Source: Mycobacterium sp. SVM_VP21 (lineage in GTDB: Bacteria > Actinomycetota > Actinomycetes > Mycobacteriales > Mycobacteriaceae). From it: a stretch of 64,000 nucleotides of DNA. Numbering within the stretch: the stretch's first letter is position 1; each line of letters opens with the position of its first letter. This document shows, piece by piece, positions 54,249 through 64,000 of the stretch. Under the pieces are notes generated by a model, which worked only from the letters and a program-made list of their open reading frames with translations, ran no database searches and was not told the origin of the DNA. A program made the position numbers and the translations under genes. The DNA lies in NCBI GenBank assembly GCA_024758765.1, contig CP101406.1:4588001-4652000 (forward strand). Direction: 5' to 3'.

Positions 54249-55667
54249 GTGAAGAGCACCGTCGAGCAGCTGACCCCGACCCGGGTTCGCATCAACGTTG
54301 AGGTGCCGTTCACCGAGCTTCAGCCGGATTTCGAGCGGACCTACAAGGAGTTGGCCAAGCAGGTGCGGTTGCCGGGCTTCCGGCCGGGTAAGGCTCCGGC
54401 CAAGCTCATCGAGGCTCGCTTCGGTCGCGCCGCGGTGTTGCAGCAGGTGGTCAACGAGGCGCTGCCGAGCCGCTACAGCGAGGCGGTGACGAGCTCGGAC
54501 CTCAAGCCGCTGGGTCAGCCCGACATCGAGGTCACCAAGCTCGACGACGGTGAGCAGATCTCCTTCACTGCTGAGGTCGACGTGCGGCCCGACATCGCCC
54601 TGCCCGACCTGGAGCAGCTGAAGATCACGGTGGATCCCATCCAGGTCAACGACGACGAGGTCGACGCCGAGCTCGACTCGCTGCGCGCCCGGTTCGGCAC
54701 CCTGACCGGTGTCGAGCGCCCGGCCGCCGACGGCGACTTCGTCTCGATCGACCTGGACGCCACGATCGACGGCGAGGCGGTTGAAGGCGCTGCCACCGAG
54801 GGGCTGTCGCACGAGGTCGGATCGGGTCAGCTCATCGAGGGCCTCGACGACGCCATCGTGGGGTTGTCGGCCGGTGAGAGCAAGTCCTTCACCACCAAGC
54901 TGGCGGCCGGCCCGCAGGCCGGCAAGGACGCTGAGGTCACCGTCACGGTTCAGTCGGTCAAGGAGCGCGAGCTGCCGGAGGCCGACGACGAGTTTGCGCA
55001 GCTGGCCAGCGAGTACGACACCATCGGCGAGCTGCGGGAGAACCTCACCGAGCAGGTGAGCCGGACCAAGCGCATCCAGCAGGCTGAGAAGGTCCGCGAG
55101 GCGACGCTGGCGACCCTGGTCGAGCAGGTCGAGATGCCGTTGCCCGAGGCCGTCGTGCAGGCGCACATCGACAACGCGTTGCACAACGCGCTGCACGGTC
55201 TGGACCACGACGAGAACAAGTTCGCCGAGTCGCTGGCCGAAAAGGGCTCCTCGCGCGCCGAGTTCGACGCCGAGACCCGCAGCGAGGCCGAGAAGTCGGT
55301 GAAGACCCAGCTGCTGCTCGATGCGCTCGGCGACAAGCTGGAGATCCAGGTGGGCCAGAACGACCTCACCCAGCACCTGGTGCTGATGGCACGTCAGTAC
55401 GGCATCCCGCCGCAGCAGCTGGTGCAGTTCCTGCAGCAGAACAACCAGCTGCCGGCGGTCTTCGCCGACGTGCGTCGCGGCATGGCGCTGGCCGCGGCGG
55501 TGCGTGCGGCCGCGGTCAGCGATACCGCGGGCAACGAGATCGACACCGCCGAGTTCTTCGGCACCGACGAATCAGGTGACGAGGCAGACGAAGCCGCCGA
55601 GGCTTTGGCCGCCGCTGAGGAAGCGGCCGAGGAAGCCGCCGAGGCCGAGGCTGCATCCGACGAGTGA
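54249..55667 (+). CDS. tig: Trigger factor
   Basis: A 472-residue ribosome-associated chaperone. The N-terminal ribosome-binding domain contains [19 protein letters not shown] at residues 42-60 (the GFRxGKxP signature). The PPIase domain spans about 155-240 ([34 protein letters not shown]). The C-terminal helical arms follow, with an acidic Glu/Ala-rich tail of about 35 residues. It binds nascent chains at the exit tunnel. The start is a GTG at 54249 after GAGGAG. clpP1 follows after 95 bp; in mycobacteria tig, clpP1 and clpP2 are neighbours, linking folding and degradation. Confidence 0.95.
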   Translation: MKSTVEQLTPTRVRINVEVPFTELQPDFERTYKELAKQVRLPGFRPGKAPAKLIEARFGRAAVLQQVVNEALPSRYSEAVTSSDLKPLGQPDIEVTKLDDGEQISFTAEVDVRPDIALPDLEQLKITVDPIQVNDDEVDAELDSLRARFGTLTGVERPAADGDFVSIDLDATIDGEAVEGAATEGLSHEVGSGQLIEGLDDAIVGLSAGESKSFTTKLAAGPQAGKDAEVTVTVQSVKERELPEADDEFAQLASEYDTIGELRENLTEQVSRTKRIQQAEKVREATLATLVEQVEMPLPEAVVQAHIDNALHNALHGLDHDENKFAESLAEKGSSRAEFDAETRSEAEKSVKTQLLLDALGDKLEIQVGQNDLTQHLVLMARQYGIPPQQLVQFLQQNNQLPAVFADVRRGMALAAAVRAAAVSDTAGNEIDTAEFFGTDESGDEADEAAEALAAAEEAAEEAAEAEAASDE

Positions 55668-55680
55668 CGCTGTAAGCGAA
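55668..55680 (+). promoter_or_regulatory. ClgR-like activator site upstream of clpP1
   Basis: CGCTGTAAGCGAA begins directly after the tig stop codon. It fits the actinobacterial ClgR pattern CGC-N5-GCG followed by A/T (consensus recalled from Corynebacterium as CGCYNANRGCGWW) with one deviation (T for A in the spacer). ClgR is known to activate clpP1P2 in actinobacteria. A weak promoter TTCCGG-18-TATGAA (55709-55714, 55733-55738) lies about 30 bp downstream, the right distance for an activator. Confidence 0.5.
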
Positions 55681-55762
55681 CGAAGCCGGTTCGGACCGCC
55701 CTGAGCCGTTCCGGTTGGTTAGGGTCGGTGCATATGAATCTCGAGAAAGCAGGTATCCCACT

Positions 55763-56341
55763 GTGAGCCAGCCCGGTCTGAATCTCGTCGACTCGGTTTA
55801 CGAGCGGCTACTGCGAGAACGCATTATCTTCCTGGGGTCGCAGGTGGACGACGACATCGCCAACCGGCTGTGTGCCCAGATCCTGTTGTTGGCCGCCGAG
55901 GACCCGACCAAGGACATCTCGCTCTACATCAACTCCCCGGGCGGTTCGATCAGCGCGGGGATGGCGATCTACGACACCATGGTGCTGGCACCGTGTGACG
56001 TAGCCACCTACGCGATGGGGATGGCCGCCTCGATGGGCGAGTTCCTGCTTGCGGCGGGCACCAAGGGCAAGCGCTACGCCCTGCCGCACGCCCGGATCCT
56101 GATGCACCAACCGCTGGGCGGGGTGACCGGCAGCGCCGCCGACATCGCCATCCAGGCCGAGCAGTTCGCGGTCATCAAGAAGGAGATGTTCCGGCTCAAC
56201 GCCGAGTTCACCGGTCAGTCCATCGAGCGCATCGAGGCCGACTCCGACCGCGACCGCTGGTTCACTGCCACCGAAGCCCTGGAATACGGCTTCGTCGACC
56301 ACATCATCACCAGCGCCCACGTCAACGGAGCCACATCATGA
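55763..56341 (+). CDS. clpP1: ATP-dependent Clp protease proteolytic subunit 1
   Basis: A 192-residue ClpP. The catalytic Ser is S90 in [10 protein letters not shown]; the His lies in [11 protein letters not shown] near residue 115 and the Asp in the DRDRWF region. The oxyanion segment is [17 protein letters not shown]. Mycobacterial ClpP1 and ClpP2 form a mixed tetradecamer that works with ClpX and ClpC1 and is essential. The GTG at 55763 makes the N-terminus [16 protein letters not shown], matching the M. tuberculosis protein; frames further upstream lack similarity. A ten-codon frame (55734-55766) overlaps the start. The stop overlaps the clpP2 ATG (ATGA). Confidence 0.95.
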   Translation: MSQPGLNLVDSVYERLLRERIIFLGSQVDDDIANRLCAQILLLAAEDPTKDISLYINSPGGSISAGMAIYDTMVLAPCDVATYAMGMAASMGEFLLAAGTKGKRYALPHARILMHQPLGGVTGSAADIAIQAEQFAVIKKEMFRLNAEFTGQSIERIEADSDRDRWFTATEALEYGFVDHIITSAHVNGATS

Positions 56342-56985
56342 ACCCCGAAACCTTGCGAGCCATCGCACCGCAGGCGCGCTACATCCTGCCGTCGTTCGTG
56401 GAGCACTCCAGCTGGGGCGTCAAGGAGTCCAACCCGTACAACAAGCTGTTCGAGGAGCGCATCATCTTCCTCGGCGTGCAGGTCGACGACGCCTCGGCCA
56501 ACGACATCATGGCCCAGTTGCTGGTGCTGGAGTCTTTGGACCCCGACCGCGACATCACCATGTACATCAACTCCCCGGGTGGTTCGTTCACCTCGCTGAT
56601 GGCGATCTACGACACCATGCAGTACGTGCGGGCCGATATTCAGACCGTGTGCCTGGGTCAGGCCGCCTCGGCTGCGGCGGTGTTGCTGGCGGCGGGTACG
56701 CCGGGCAAGCGGATGGCTTTGCCCAACGCCCGAGTGCTGATCCACCAGCCGTCGCTGTCCGGAGTGATCCAGGGCCAGTTCTCCGACCTGGAGATCCAGG
56801 CCGCTGAGATCGAGCGGATGCGGACCCTGATGGAGTCCACCCTGGCCCGCCACACCGGGAAGGACCCGGAGGTGGTCCGCAAGGACACCGACCGCGACAA
56901 GATCCTGACCGCGGCCGAGGCCAAGGAGTACGGGATCATCGACACCGTGCTGGAGTACCGGAAGCTGTCGGCTCAGACGGCGTAG
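56338..56985 (+). CDS. clpP2: ATP-dependent Clp protease proteolytic subunit 2
   Basis: A 215-residue ClpP, one residue from the length of M. tuberculosis ClpP2. Catalytic Ser is S111 in [13 protein letters not shown]; His in ARVLIHQPS near residue 136; the active-site Asp in [14 protein letters not shown]. The strand [17 protein letters not shown] forms the substrate groove. It is translationally coupled to clpP1 and makes the second ring of the ClpP1P2 protease, the ring that docks ClpX/ClpC1. A long inverted repeat starting seven bases after the stop probably ends the transcript. Confidence 0.96.
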   Translation: MNPETLRAIAPQARYILPSFVEHSSWGVKESNPYNKLFEERIIFLGVQVDDASANDIMAQLLVLESLDPDRDITMYINSPGGSFTSLMAIYDTMQYVRADIQTVCLGQAASAAAVLLAAGTPGKRMALPNARVLIHQPSLSGVIQGQFSDLEIQAAEIERMRTLMESTLARHTGKDPEVVRKDTDRDKILTAAEAKEYGIIDTVLEYRKLSAQTA

Positions 56986-56991
56986 GCCCCG

Positions 56992-57053
56992 CGCCGAGCG
57001 TGTACTCAGCGCGAATTTTCAGCCGGATTTCCGCGCTCATTACACGCTCGGCG
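56992..57053. terminator. Long bidirectional hairpin between clpP2 and mmuM
   Basis: CGCCGAGCGTGTA (56992-57004) is the exact complement of TACACGCTCGGCG (57041-57053), a perfect 13-bp stem. Inside it AGCGCG (57008-57013) pairs with CGCGCT (57032-57037). It starts right after clpP2 and includes the last 16 codons and stop of the convergent mmuM gene, so it can act on both transcripts. Its size and symmetry are also compatible with a dispersed palindromic repeat. Confidence 0.6.
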
Positions 57054-57962
57054 GGCTACGGCCGCCACGGCGGCAATCTCGGCCGGGCCCACCCGGCAGC
57101 AACCCCCGATGATGCGGGCACCGGCGGCAACCCAGGCCGGCACCAGGGCGGGGGAGAAGCGCCTCGGTCCCGCCCAGCGCCCCGACCTCCACTGCTCACC
57201 GCTGTTGGGGTAGACGATCAGCGGCTTGCCGGTGACTTCGCTGGCGATCTCGATCGCCGGCAGGACGTCGGCCGGGGCGCAGCAGTTCACCCCCACCGCG
57301 ACGATCTGCGGCACCTCGGCGGCCACCGCGAAGGCCTCCGCGAGGGGCTGCCCGGCGCGGGTTTGGGTGCCGTCGATCGTGTAGCTGAGCCAGGCCGGAA
57401 CGTTCGCCTCCTGGACCAGGCCCACCAGGGCCGCCGCCTCATCGAGGTCCGGCACGGTCTCCAACGCGAGCAGGTCGGCGCCGGCGTCGGCCAGGATCTC
57501 CAACCGGGGCCGGTGCCACGCAGACAGCTGTGTGACCGAAAGTCCGTACCGGCCGCGGTATTCCGAGCCGTTGGCGCGAGCGGCGCCGTACGGGCCGACT
57601 GACGCCGCAACCCAGCGCCCACGCGCGCCGTCGCCGGCTTGGCGGGCCAGGTCCACGCTGCGGCGCAACAGCCCGGCGGCCGCCCGTCGGTCGATCCCGC
57701 GGGCGGCGAATCCGTCGAAGCTCGCCTGATAGCTGGCGGTGGTCGCGATCTGCGCACCGGCGGCAAAGAAGGCCGCGTGAACGGCCGCGATGTCTTGGGG
57801 TGCTTCCACGAGCAACCGGGCCGACCACAGCGGGTCGGACAGGTCGGCCCCGCGGGCTTCCAGCTCCGTCGCCAGCCCCCCATCGGCGACGAGCACGGTA
57901 TCGTCGGGCACGGCGAACCCCACGTTTGCCACTCTAGAGCTGGAAGGCTCCGCCCGGCTCAC
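57006..57962 (-). CDS. mmuM: Homocysteine S-methyltransferase
   Basis: A 318-residue zinc-dependent methyltransferase. ADGGLATELEARGADLSDPLWSARLL at residues 27-52 is the homocysteine-binding start of the barrel; the zinc cysteines are in GVNCCAP near residue 227 and IGGCCRVGP near 295-296. It makes methionine from homocysteine using S-methylmethionine or S-adenosylmethionine. The GTG at 57960-57962 is the upstream-most reasonable start; a GTG 11 codons later (VANVGFAV) is possible. The C-terminal tail after RRACNERG is encoded by the long palindrome shared with the clpP2 3' region, so its end is probably not conserved. Confidence 0.87.
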   Translation of the reverse strand: MSRAEPSSSRVANVGFAVPDDTVLVADGGLATELEARGADLSDPLWSARLLVEAPQDIAAVHAAFFAAGAQIATTASYQASFDGFAARGIDRRAAAGLLRRSVDLARQAGDGARGRWVAASVGPYGAARANGSEYRGRYGLSVTQLSAWHRPRLEILADAGADLLALETVPDLDEAAALVGLVQEANVPAWLSYTIDGTQTRAGQPLAEAFAVAAEVPQIVAVGVNCCAPADVLPAIEIASEVTGKPLIVYPNSGEQWRSGRWAGPRRFSPALVPAWVAAGARIIGGCCRVGPAEIAAVAAVARRACNERGNPAENSR

Positions 57963-58188
57963 AGCCGGGTAACGCCCCCGAAACGCTCACGCCACGCCAG
58001 CGCGTCACACGCCGGCTGCGGCGCCTTGGGCTATATGTTCGTGGAGCAGGCAGACGGAGCCCGTGATGAATACCAACGACGCGATTCGGCCTTATCGGTC
58101 GCCTCGCACCGGAGTGAACGGGTAGCGTCGGAGCAGACACCGGCACCCCGACGACAGACGGCGAACAGGAAGTAGGTCCTAACGCACC

Positions 58189-59472
<1,284 letters not shown>

Positions 59473-59686
59473 CCCGGGGCGGCGCTCGACGCCGCGCAAA
59501 GTTACTCGCCAGTACCGAACTTCTCTTAGAGTTGGCGCGCGGGTGAACGTGATGAAAACCACATTTCCGGCTCAAGTTGACCGCGAACCCCAGTGTGACA
59601 TCGACATTTAACACTGAGTAACCCGAATTTCGACACGGTGTGGCGTCGTATGGTCTATAAGAGCGGTGCAATAATCGGTACTGCCA

Positions 59687-61695
59687 GTGACAGAAAAACT
59701 TGTGGGTGCGCCAGCCGTGCTGCGCGGGCCCGGGTGGACAGTGATGGAAGGCGGGGCTGTGGGGCCGAGCGGTAACGGAGTCGGGTCGGCACCCGGTCGC
59801 CAAAAACTCGAGAAAGTCGTCATCCGTTTCGCCGGTGACTCCGGCGACGGTATGCAGCTCACCGGCGATCGCTTCACCTCCGAGGCGGCCCTGTTCGGCA
59901 ACGACCTGGCTACCCAGCCGAACTACCCGGCCGAGATCCGCGCACCTCAGGGCACCCTGCCCGGTGTGTCGTCGTTCCAGATCCAGATCGCCGACTTCGA
60001 CATCCTCACCGCCGGTGACCGCCCCGATGTGTTGGTGGCGATGAACCCCGCGGCGCTGAAGGCCAACATCGGCGACCTGCCGCGTGGCGGCATGGTGATC
60101 GTCAACTCCGACGAGTTCACCAAGCGCAACCTGGCCAAGATCGGCTACGAGACCAACCCGCTGGAGACCGAGGAACTCTCCGACTACGTCGTGGTTCCGG
60201 TCGCGATGACCTCTCTGACCCTGGGTGCGGTCGAGGCGATCGGCGCGACCAAGAAAGACGGCGCCCGGGCCAAGAACATGTTCGCCCTGGGCCTGCTGTC
60301 CTGGATGTACGGCCGGGAGCTGGCGAGCAGCGAGCGGTTCATCCGGGAGAAGTTCGCCAAGAAGCCCGATGTGGCCGACGCCAACGTGCTGGCGCTCAAG
60401 GCGGGCTGGAACTACGGCGAGACCACCGAGGCGTTCGGCACCACCTACGAGATCGCCCCGGCCAAGCTGCCGGCGGGCGAGTACCGCCAGATCTCGGGCA
60501 ACACCGCGATGGCCTACGGCGTGATCGTCGCCGGCCAGCTGGCCGACACCCAGGTGGTGCTGGGGACCTACCCGATCACCCCGGCCTCGGACATCCTGCA
60601 CGAGCTGTCGAAGTACAAGAACTTCAACGTGCTGACCTTCCAGGCCGAAGACGAGATCGCCGGCATCGGTGCGGCGATCGGCGCCTCCTACGGCGGTGCG
60701 CTGGGTGTCACCAGCACCTCCGGTCCCGGTTTGGCGCTCAAGGCCGAGGCGCTGGGCCTGGCCGTGATGACCGAGCTGCCGCTGCTGTTGATCAACGTCC
60801 AGCGCGGCGGCCCGTCCACCGGCCTGCCTACCAAGACCGAGCAGGCCGACCTGATGCAGGCGCTCTACGGGCGCAACGGTGAGTCGCCGGTGGCGGTGCT
60901 GGCGCCGTGCACGCCGTCGGACTGCTTCGACGCGGCCATCGAGGCCGTTCGGATCGCGGTGACATACCGCACCCCGGTGGTGCTGCTCTCCGACGGCGCG
61001 ATCGCCAATGGTTCGGAGCCGTGGCGTATCCCGGACGTTGCCGCGATGGAGCCCATCGACCAAAACCTGGCCAAGGCCGGCGAGGACTTCGCGCCGTACG
61101 CGCGCGACCCGGAGACCCTGGCCCGGCAGTTCGCCATCCCCGGCACCCCGGGCCTGGAGCACCGGATCGGTGGCCTGGAGAAGGCCAACGGCTCCGGGGC
61201 GATCTCCTATGAGCCGGCCAACCACGACCTGATGGTGCGGCTGCGTCAGGCCAAGATCGACGGCATCAAGGTTCCCGACCTGGTCGTCGATGACCCGTCC
61301 GGGGACGCCGAGCTGCTGATGTTGGGCTGGGGCAGTTCCTACGGCCCGATCGCCGAGGCCTGCCGGCGGGTCCGACGCGGCGGCGTCAAGGTTGCGCAGG
61401 CGCACCTGCGTAACCTCAACCCGTTGCCGGCCAACCTGGGTGAGGTGCTGCGGCGCTACCCCAAGGTGGTGCTGCCGGAGATGAACCTGGGCCAGTTGGC
61501 GCTGCTGCTGCGCGGCCGTTACTTGGTCGACATCCAGTCGGTGACCAAGGTGACCGGCCAGGCATTCCTGGCCGACGAGGTCGAGGGGATCATCGACGAC
61601 GCACTGGCCGGCACGCTGGCCGACCGGGAGAACGAGAAGGCGTCGCTGGCCAGGGCCGCGGCGGTCACCATTGCGGGTACAGCAGGAGCGAACTC

Positions 61696-61699
<4 letters not shown>
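59687..61699 (+). CDS. korA: 2-oxoglutarate:ferredoxin oxidoreductase, fused gamma/alpha subunit KorA
   Basis: A 670-residue subunit with an N-terminal gamma domain (KVVIRFAGDSGDGMQLTGDRF, residues 44-64; YPAEIRAPQGTLPGVSSFQIQI) and a C-terminal alpha domain (GNTAMAYGVIVAGQL, TYPITPASDILHEL with the substrate-binding PITP motif near residues 300-313, TSTSGPGLALKAEALGLA). With KorB it makes succinyl-CoA and reduced ferredoxin, an alternative to the KGD dehydrogenase. The GTG at 59687 gives 670 residues; an ATG at 59744 gives 651, close to the 653 I recall for Rv2455c, and is equally plausible. The 214 bases upstream include an inverted repeat CAGTGT/ACACTG (59591-59596, 59611-59616). The stop overlaps the korB ATG. 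Confidence 0.92.
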
Positions 61700-62781
<1,082 letters not shown>

Positions 62782-62796
62782 GGCGAGTCTGAGGCC

Positions 62797-63369
62797 ATGA
62801 CTGCCGGTCGGTTGGCCGGAGTCGTGCTGGCCGGCGGCGCCTCGCGCCGGATGGGCCGCGATAAGGCCACTCTGACCGTGCCGGGCCGCTTCGCCGGTTT
62901 GACTCTGGTGGAACACCAGGTATCGGTGCTGGCGCAGCGTTGTGATCCCCTCTTCGTGGTGGCCGCCCAGGGCCAGGCGTTGCCCGATCTCGCTGCACAG
63001 GTGCTGCGCGACGCAGTGCCCGGGCTGGGTCCGTTGCCCGCGATCGGGCTGGGGTTGCATGCAGCGGCACAGGCCGGCGCCCCACGCGCCTTCGTCTGTG
63101 CGGTCGACATGCCTTTTCTGACAACGGATTTGATCGACGCGCTTACTTCTCCCGTGGCCGACGTCGTGCTGCCGCACGCTGATCGCGACCACTATCTGGC
63201 CGGGGTGTATCGCACCACGCTGGCCGACACCGTCGATTCCTTGGTCGCGTCCGGGGAACGCCGGGTGGGCGCGTTGATCGACGTGGCCGACGTCCGGCGG
63301 ATCATGCTGGCCGACGCGTCCCCGCTGGCCAATCTCAACTCTCCGGACGATCTCGCCGATCTGCGCTGA
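62797..63369 (+). CDS. mobA: Molybdenum cofactor guanylyltransferase MobA
   Basis: A 190-residue nucleotidyltransferase: nucleotide-binding motif VVLAGGASRRMGRDKATL at residues 9-26, the metal-binding Asp in CAVDMPFLT near 106-114, and a DRDHYLAGVY region. It attaches GMP to molybdopterin for Moco enzymes. The M. tuberculosis protein Rv2453c is annotated the same way with about 200 residues. ATG at 62797, 15 bp after korB, so it is in the korAB transcript. A 7-bp hairpin lies 32 bases after the stop. Confidence 0.9.
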   Translation: MTAGRLAGVVLAGGASRRMGRDKATLTVPGRFAGLTLVEHQVSVLAQRCDPLFVVAAQGQALPDLAAQVLRDAVPGLGPLPAIGLGLHAAAQAGAPRAFVCAVDMPFLTTDLIDALTSPVADVVLPHADRDHYLAGVYRTTLADTVDSLVASGERRVGALIDVADVRRIMLADASPLANLNSPDDLADLR

Positions 63370-63400
63370 GTCGCATAGCAGCAAATATGGTTTGTCGTTG

Positions 63401-63418
63401 CGAATAAAGCGTTATTCG
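63401..63418 (+). terminator. Hairpin after mobA
   Basis: CGAATAA (63401-63407) and TTATTCG (63412-63418) pair perfectly around a four-base loop, 32 bases after the mobA stop. The stem is AT-rich and has no T-run, so a terminator role is only suggested by position. Confidence 0.35.
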
Positions 63419-63807
63419 GGGCGCACAGGTAATGAAATATATCGTCGTATTATCTGCGTGAGATACAAAAATTATTGGCGCGACGCGGAGTTTTCCACTC
63501 GGGGAGCTTGTTGTATGAGTCTGGAAACGCTTGTAGCGCAACGTAATTGGTTCGGGGCCTCGGGCGACGGTGGATGTTGAGACGAGCCGGATTGCAGCGC
63601 CTATTCCGCACGCGAAATTACGTGATGGTTCGGTAGAGGCGCAGCTTTCGCCTGCTTGACGCGCTGCGAGCAGTCCAGGCCCGATGACCTGCGACGAATG
63701 AGGTAGATGATGCTGCTGGGACCTCTGTAGCGGGCGATTCTCGGCTGAGGGGGCGATGAACCGTTCTCAAATTCCGGCATTTGCAGTGGTCCAGCCCACA
63801 AAAAACC

Positions 63808-63823
63808 CGTGATCTGACTCACG
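63808..63823. promoter_or_regulatory. Perfect CRP/Cmr-type binding site
   Basis: CGTGATCTGACTCACG has perfect dyad arms CGTGA and TCACG with a six-base centre, matching the mycobacterial CRP (Rv3676) pattern GTGA-N6-TCAC. It sits about 190 bases from the window edge and 440 bases after mobA, so it probably controls a rightward gene outside the window. Confidence 0.55.
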
Positions 63824-64000
63824 CTCATCGGCGCCGGCTGCTAGGTCGACAGAACACCGAAAGCGGGTGCTGACCTGCTATGACCATTCCCGACCGCAAC
63901 GTGATGGTTTCGTGATCTAGCCGAAATATTCGCGTCATGCGGTTGGACTTGTCGTATGAACGTTTCGTAAGTTTCCTCTCGCCCTAATGCAAGGCAAACA

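Larger units (their letters stand above)
63370..64000. other. AT-rich non-coding stretch at the window end
   Basis: After mobA no reading frame with a credible start, codon bias or known product was found on either strand. Base composition drops sharply at 63380-63480 (runs such as GAAATATATCG and CAAAAATTATTGG). Visible items are the mobA hairpin, a CRP-type palindrome at 63808-63823, a repeated ACGTGATGGTT (63620 and 63899), and a weak stem AGGTC/GACCT (63843-63847, 63872-63876). It is most likely the long 5' regulatory region of a gene starting beyond position 64000. Confidence 0.6.

Noticed and set aside
63392..63580. 62-residue open frame with a TTG start after mobA
   Set aside because: It runs through the hairpin and the AT-rich stretch and lacks a ribosome site or family features.
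63601..63828. 75-residue open frame on the minus strand
   Set aside because: No ribosome-binding site, no codon bias like its neighbours and no recognisable product; the region is AT-rich regulatory DNA.
63840..63880. Riboswitch (ydaO/c-di-AMP type) in front of a possible rpf gene
   Set aside because: Only a weak 5-bp plus 4-bp stem is visible and none of the conserved riboswitch sequence blocks could be found.

Overview
The window is high-GC actinobacterial DNA from a non-tuberculous member of the Mycobacteriaceae. From memory, most of it follows two blocks of the Mycobacterium tuberculosis gene order, and typical mycobacterial proteins are present (EchA6, CtpE, PlsB2, a 1,614-residue NAD-glutamate dehydrogenase, GlbO, a mycothiol-linked DsbA-like protein, ClpP1P2/ClpX, KorAB). 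No species is claimed.

Layout. (a) 1-7046 resembles Rv0904c-Rv0910: accD3 (cut by the window edge), echA6, a metallo-beta-lactamase-fold hydrolase, a serine-hydrolase lipoprotein, ctpE and an SRPBCC protein. The small gene normally between the last two is missing. (b) 7047-18053 is accessory. It holds an ABC-F gene with a possible leader-peptide attenuator, a two-gene restriction-modification system between 28-bp direct repeats, an F420-type oxidoreductase, a divergent pair of exported DUF1254/DUF1214-like proteins, a secreted phosphoesterase, a 216-bp transposase-less element with IS21-like ends, tRNA-Arg, and the 3' stub of a tnpB gene. (c) 18054-23505 resembles Rv2484c-Rv2482c, the glycerolipid acyltransferases. 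(d) 23573-33696 is an insertion relative to M. tuberculosis: a CopD-CtaG membrane protein, then a TetR gene with an SDR, an Old Yellow Enzyme, an enoyl-reductase-like/nitroreductase fusion and an acetoacetate-decarboxylase-like protein. Five copies of one 16-bp motif overlap their promoters. An MHS-type transporter and an LppX/LprG-type lipoprotein close this block. (e) 33849-63369 resembles Rv2478c-Rv2453c: ssb, ettA, gdh, thioesterase, aglA, glbO, HNH nuclease, pepN, DsbA-like, rpiB, nei, lipP, tRNA-Gly, tRNA-Pro, tig, clpP1, clpP2, mmuM, clpX, korA, korB, mobA. (f) 63370-64000 is AT-rich and non-coding, with a perfect CRP-type palindrome that probably serves a gene beyond the edge.

How the genes work together. 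plsC and plsB2 with the WS/DGAT-type protein are start-stop coupled and should supply phosphatidic acid or neutral lipid. tig and clpP1-clpP2 (with clpX beyond mmuM) form a protein folding and degradation cluster with a ClgR-like site in front of clpP1. korA-korB form the 2-oxoglutarate:ferredoxin oxidoreductase. The TetR block looks like a small self-contained catabolic or detoxification regulon with unknown substrate.

The strongest unexplained signals are the five-copy operator regulon, a 57-bp palindromic unit inserted twice in frame in aglA, the IS21-like mini-element beside tRNA-Arg with a tnpB zinc-finger/RuvC-III stub, the direct repeats around the restriction system and its altered catalytic motif, and the leader-peptide architecture before the ABC-F gene.
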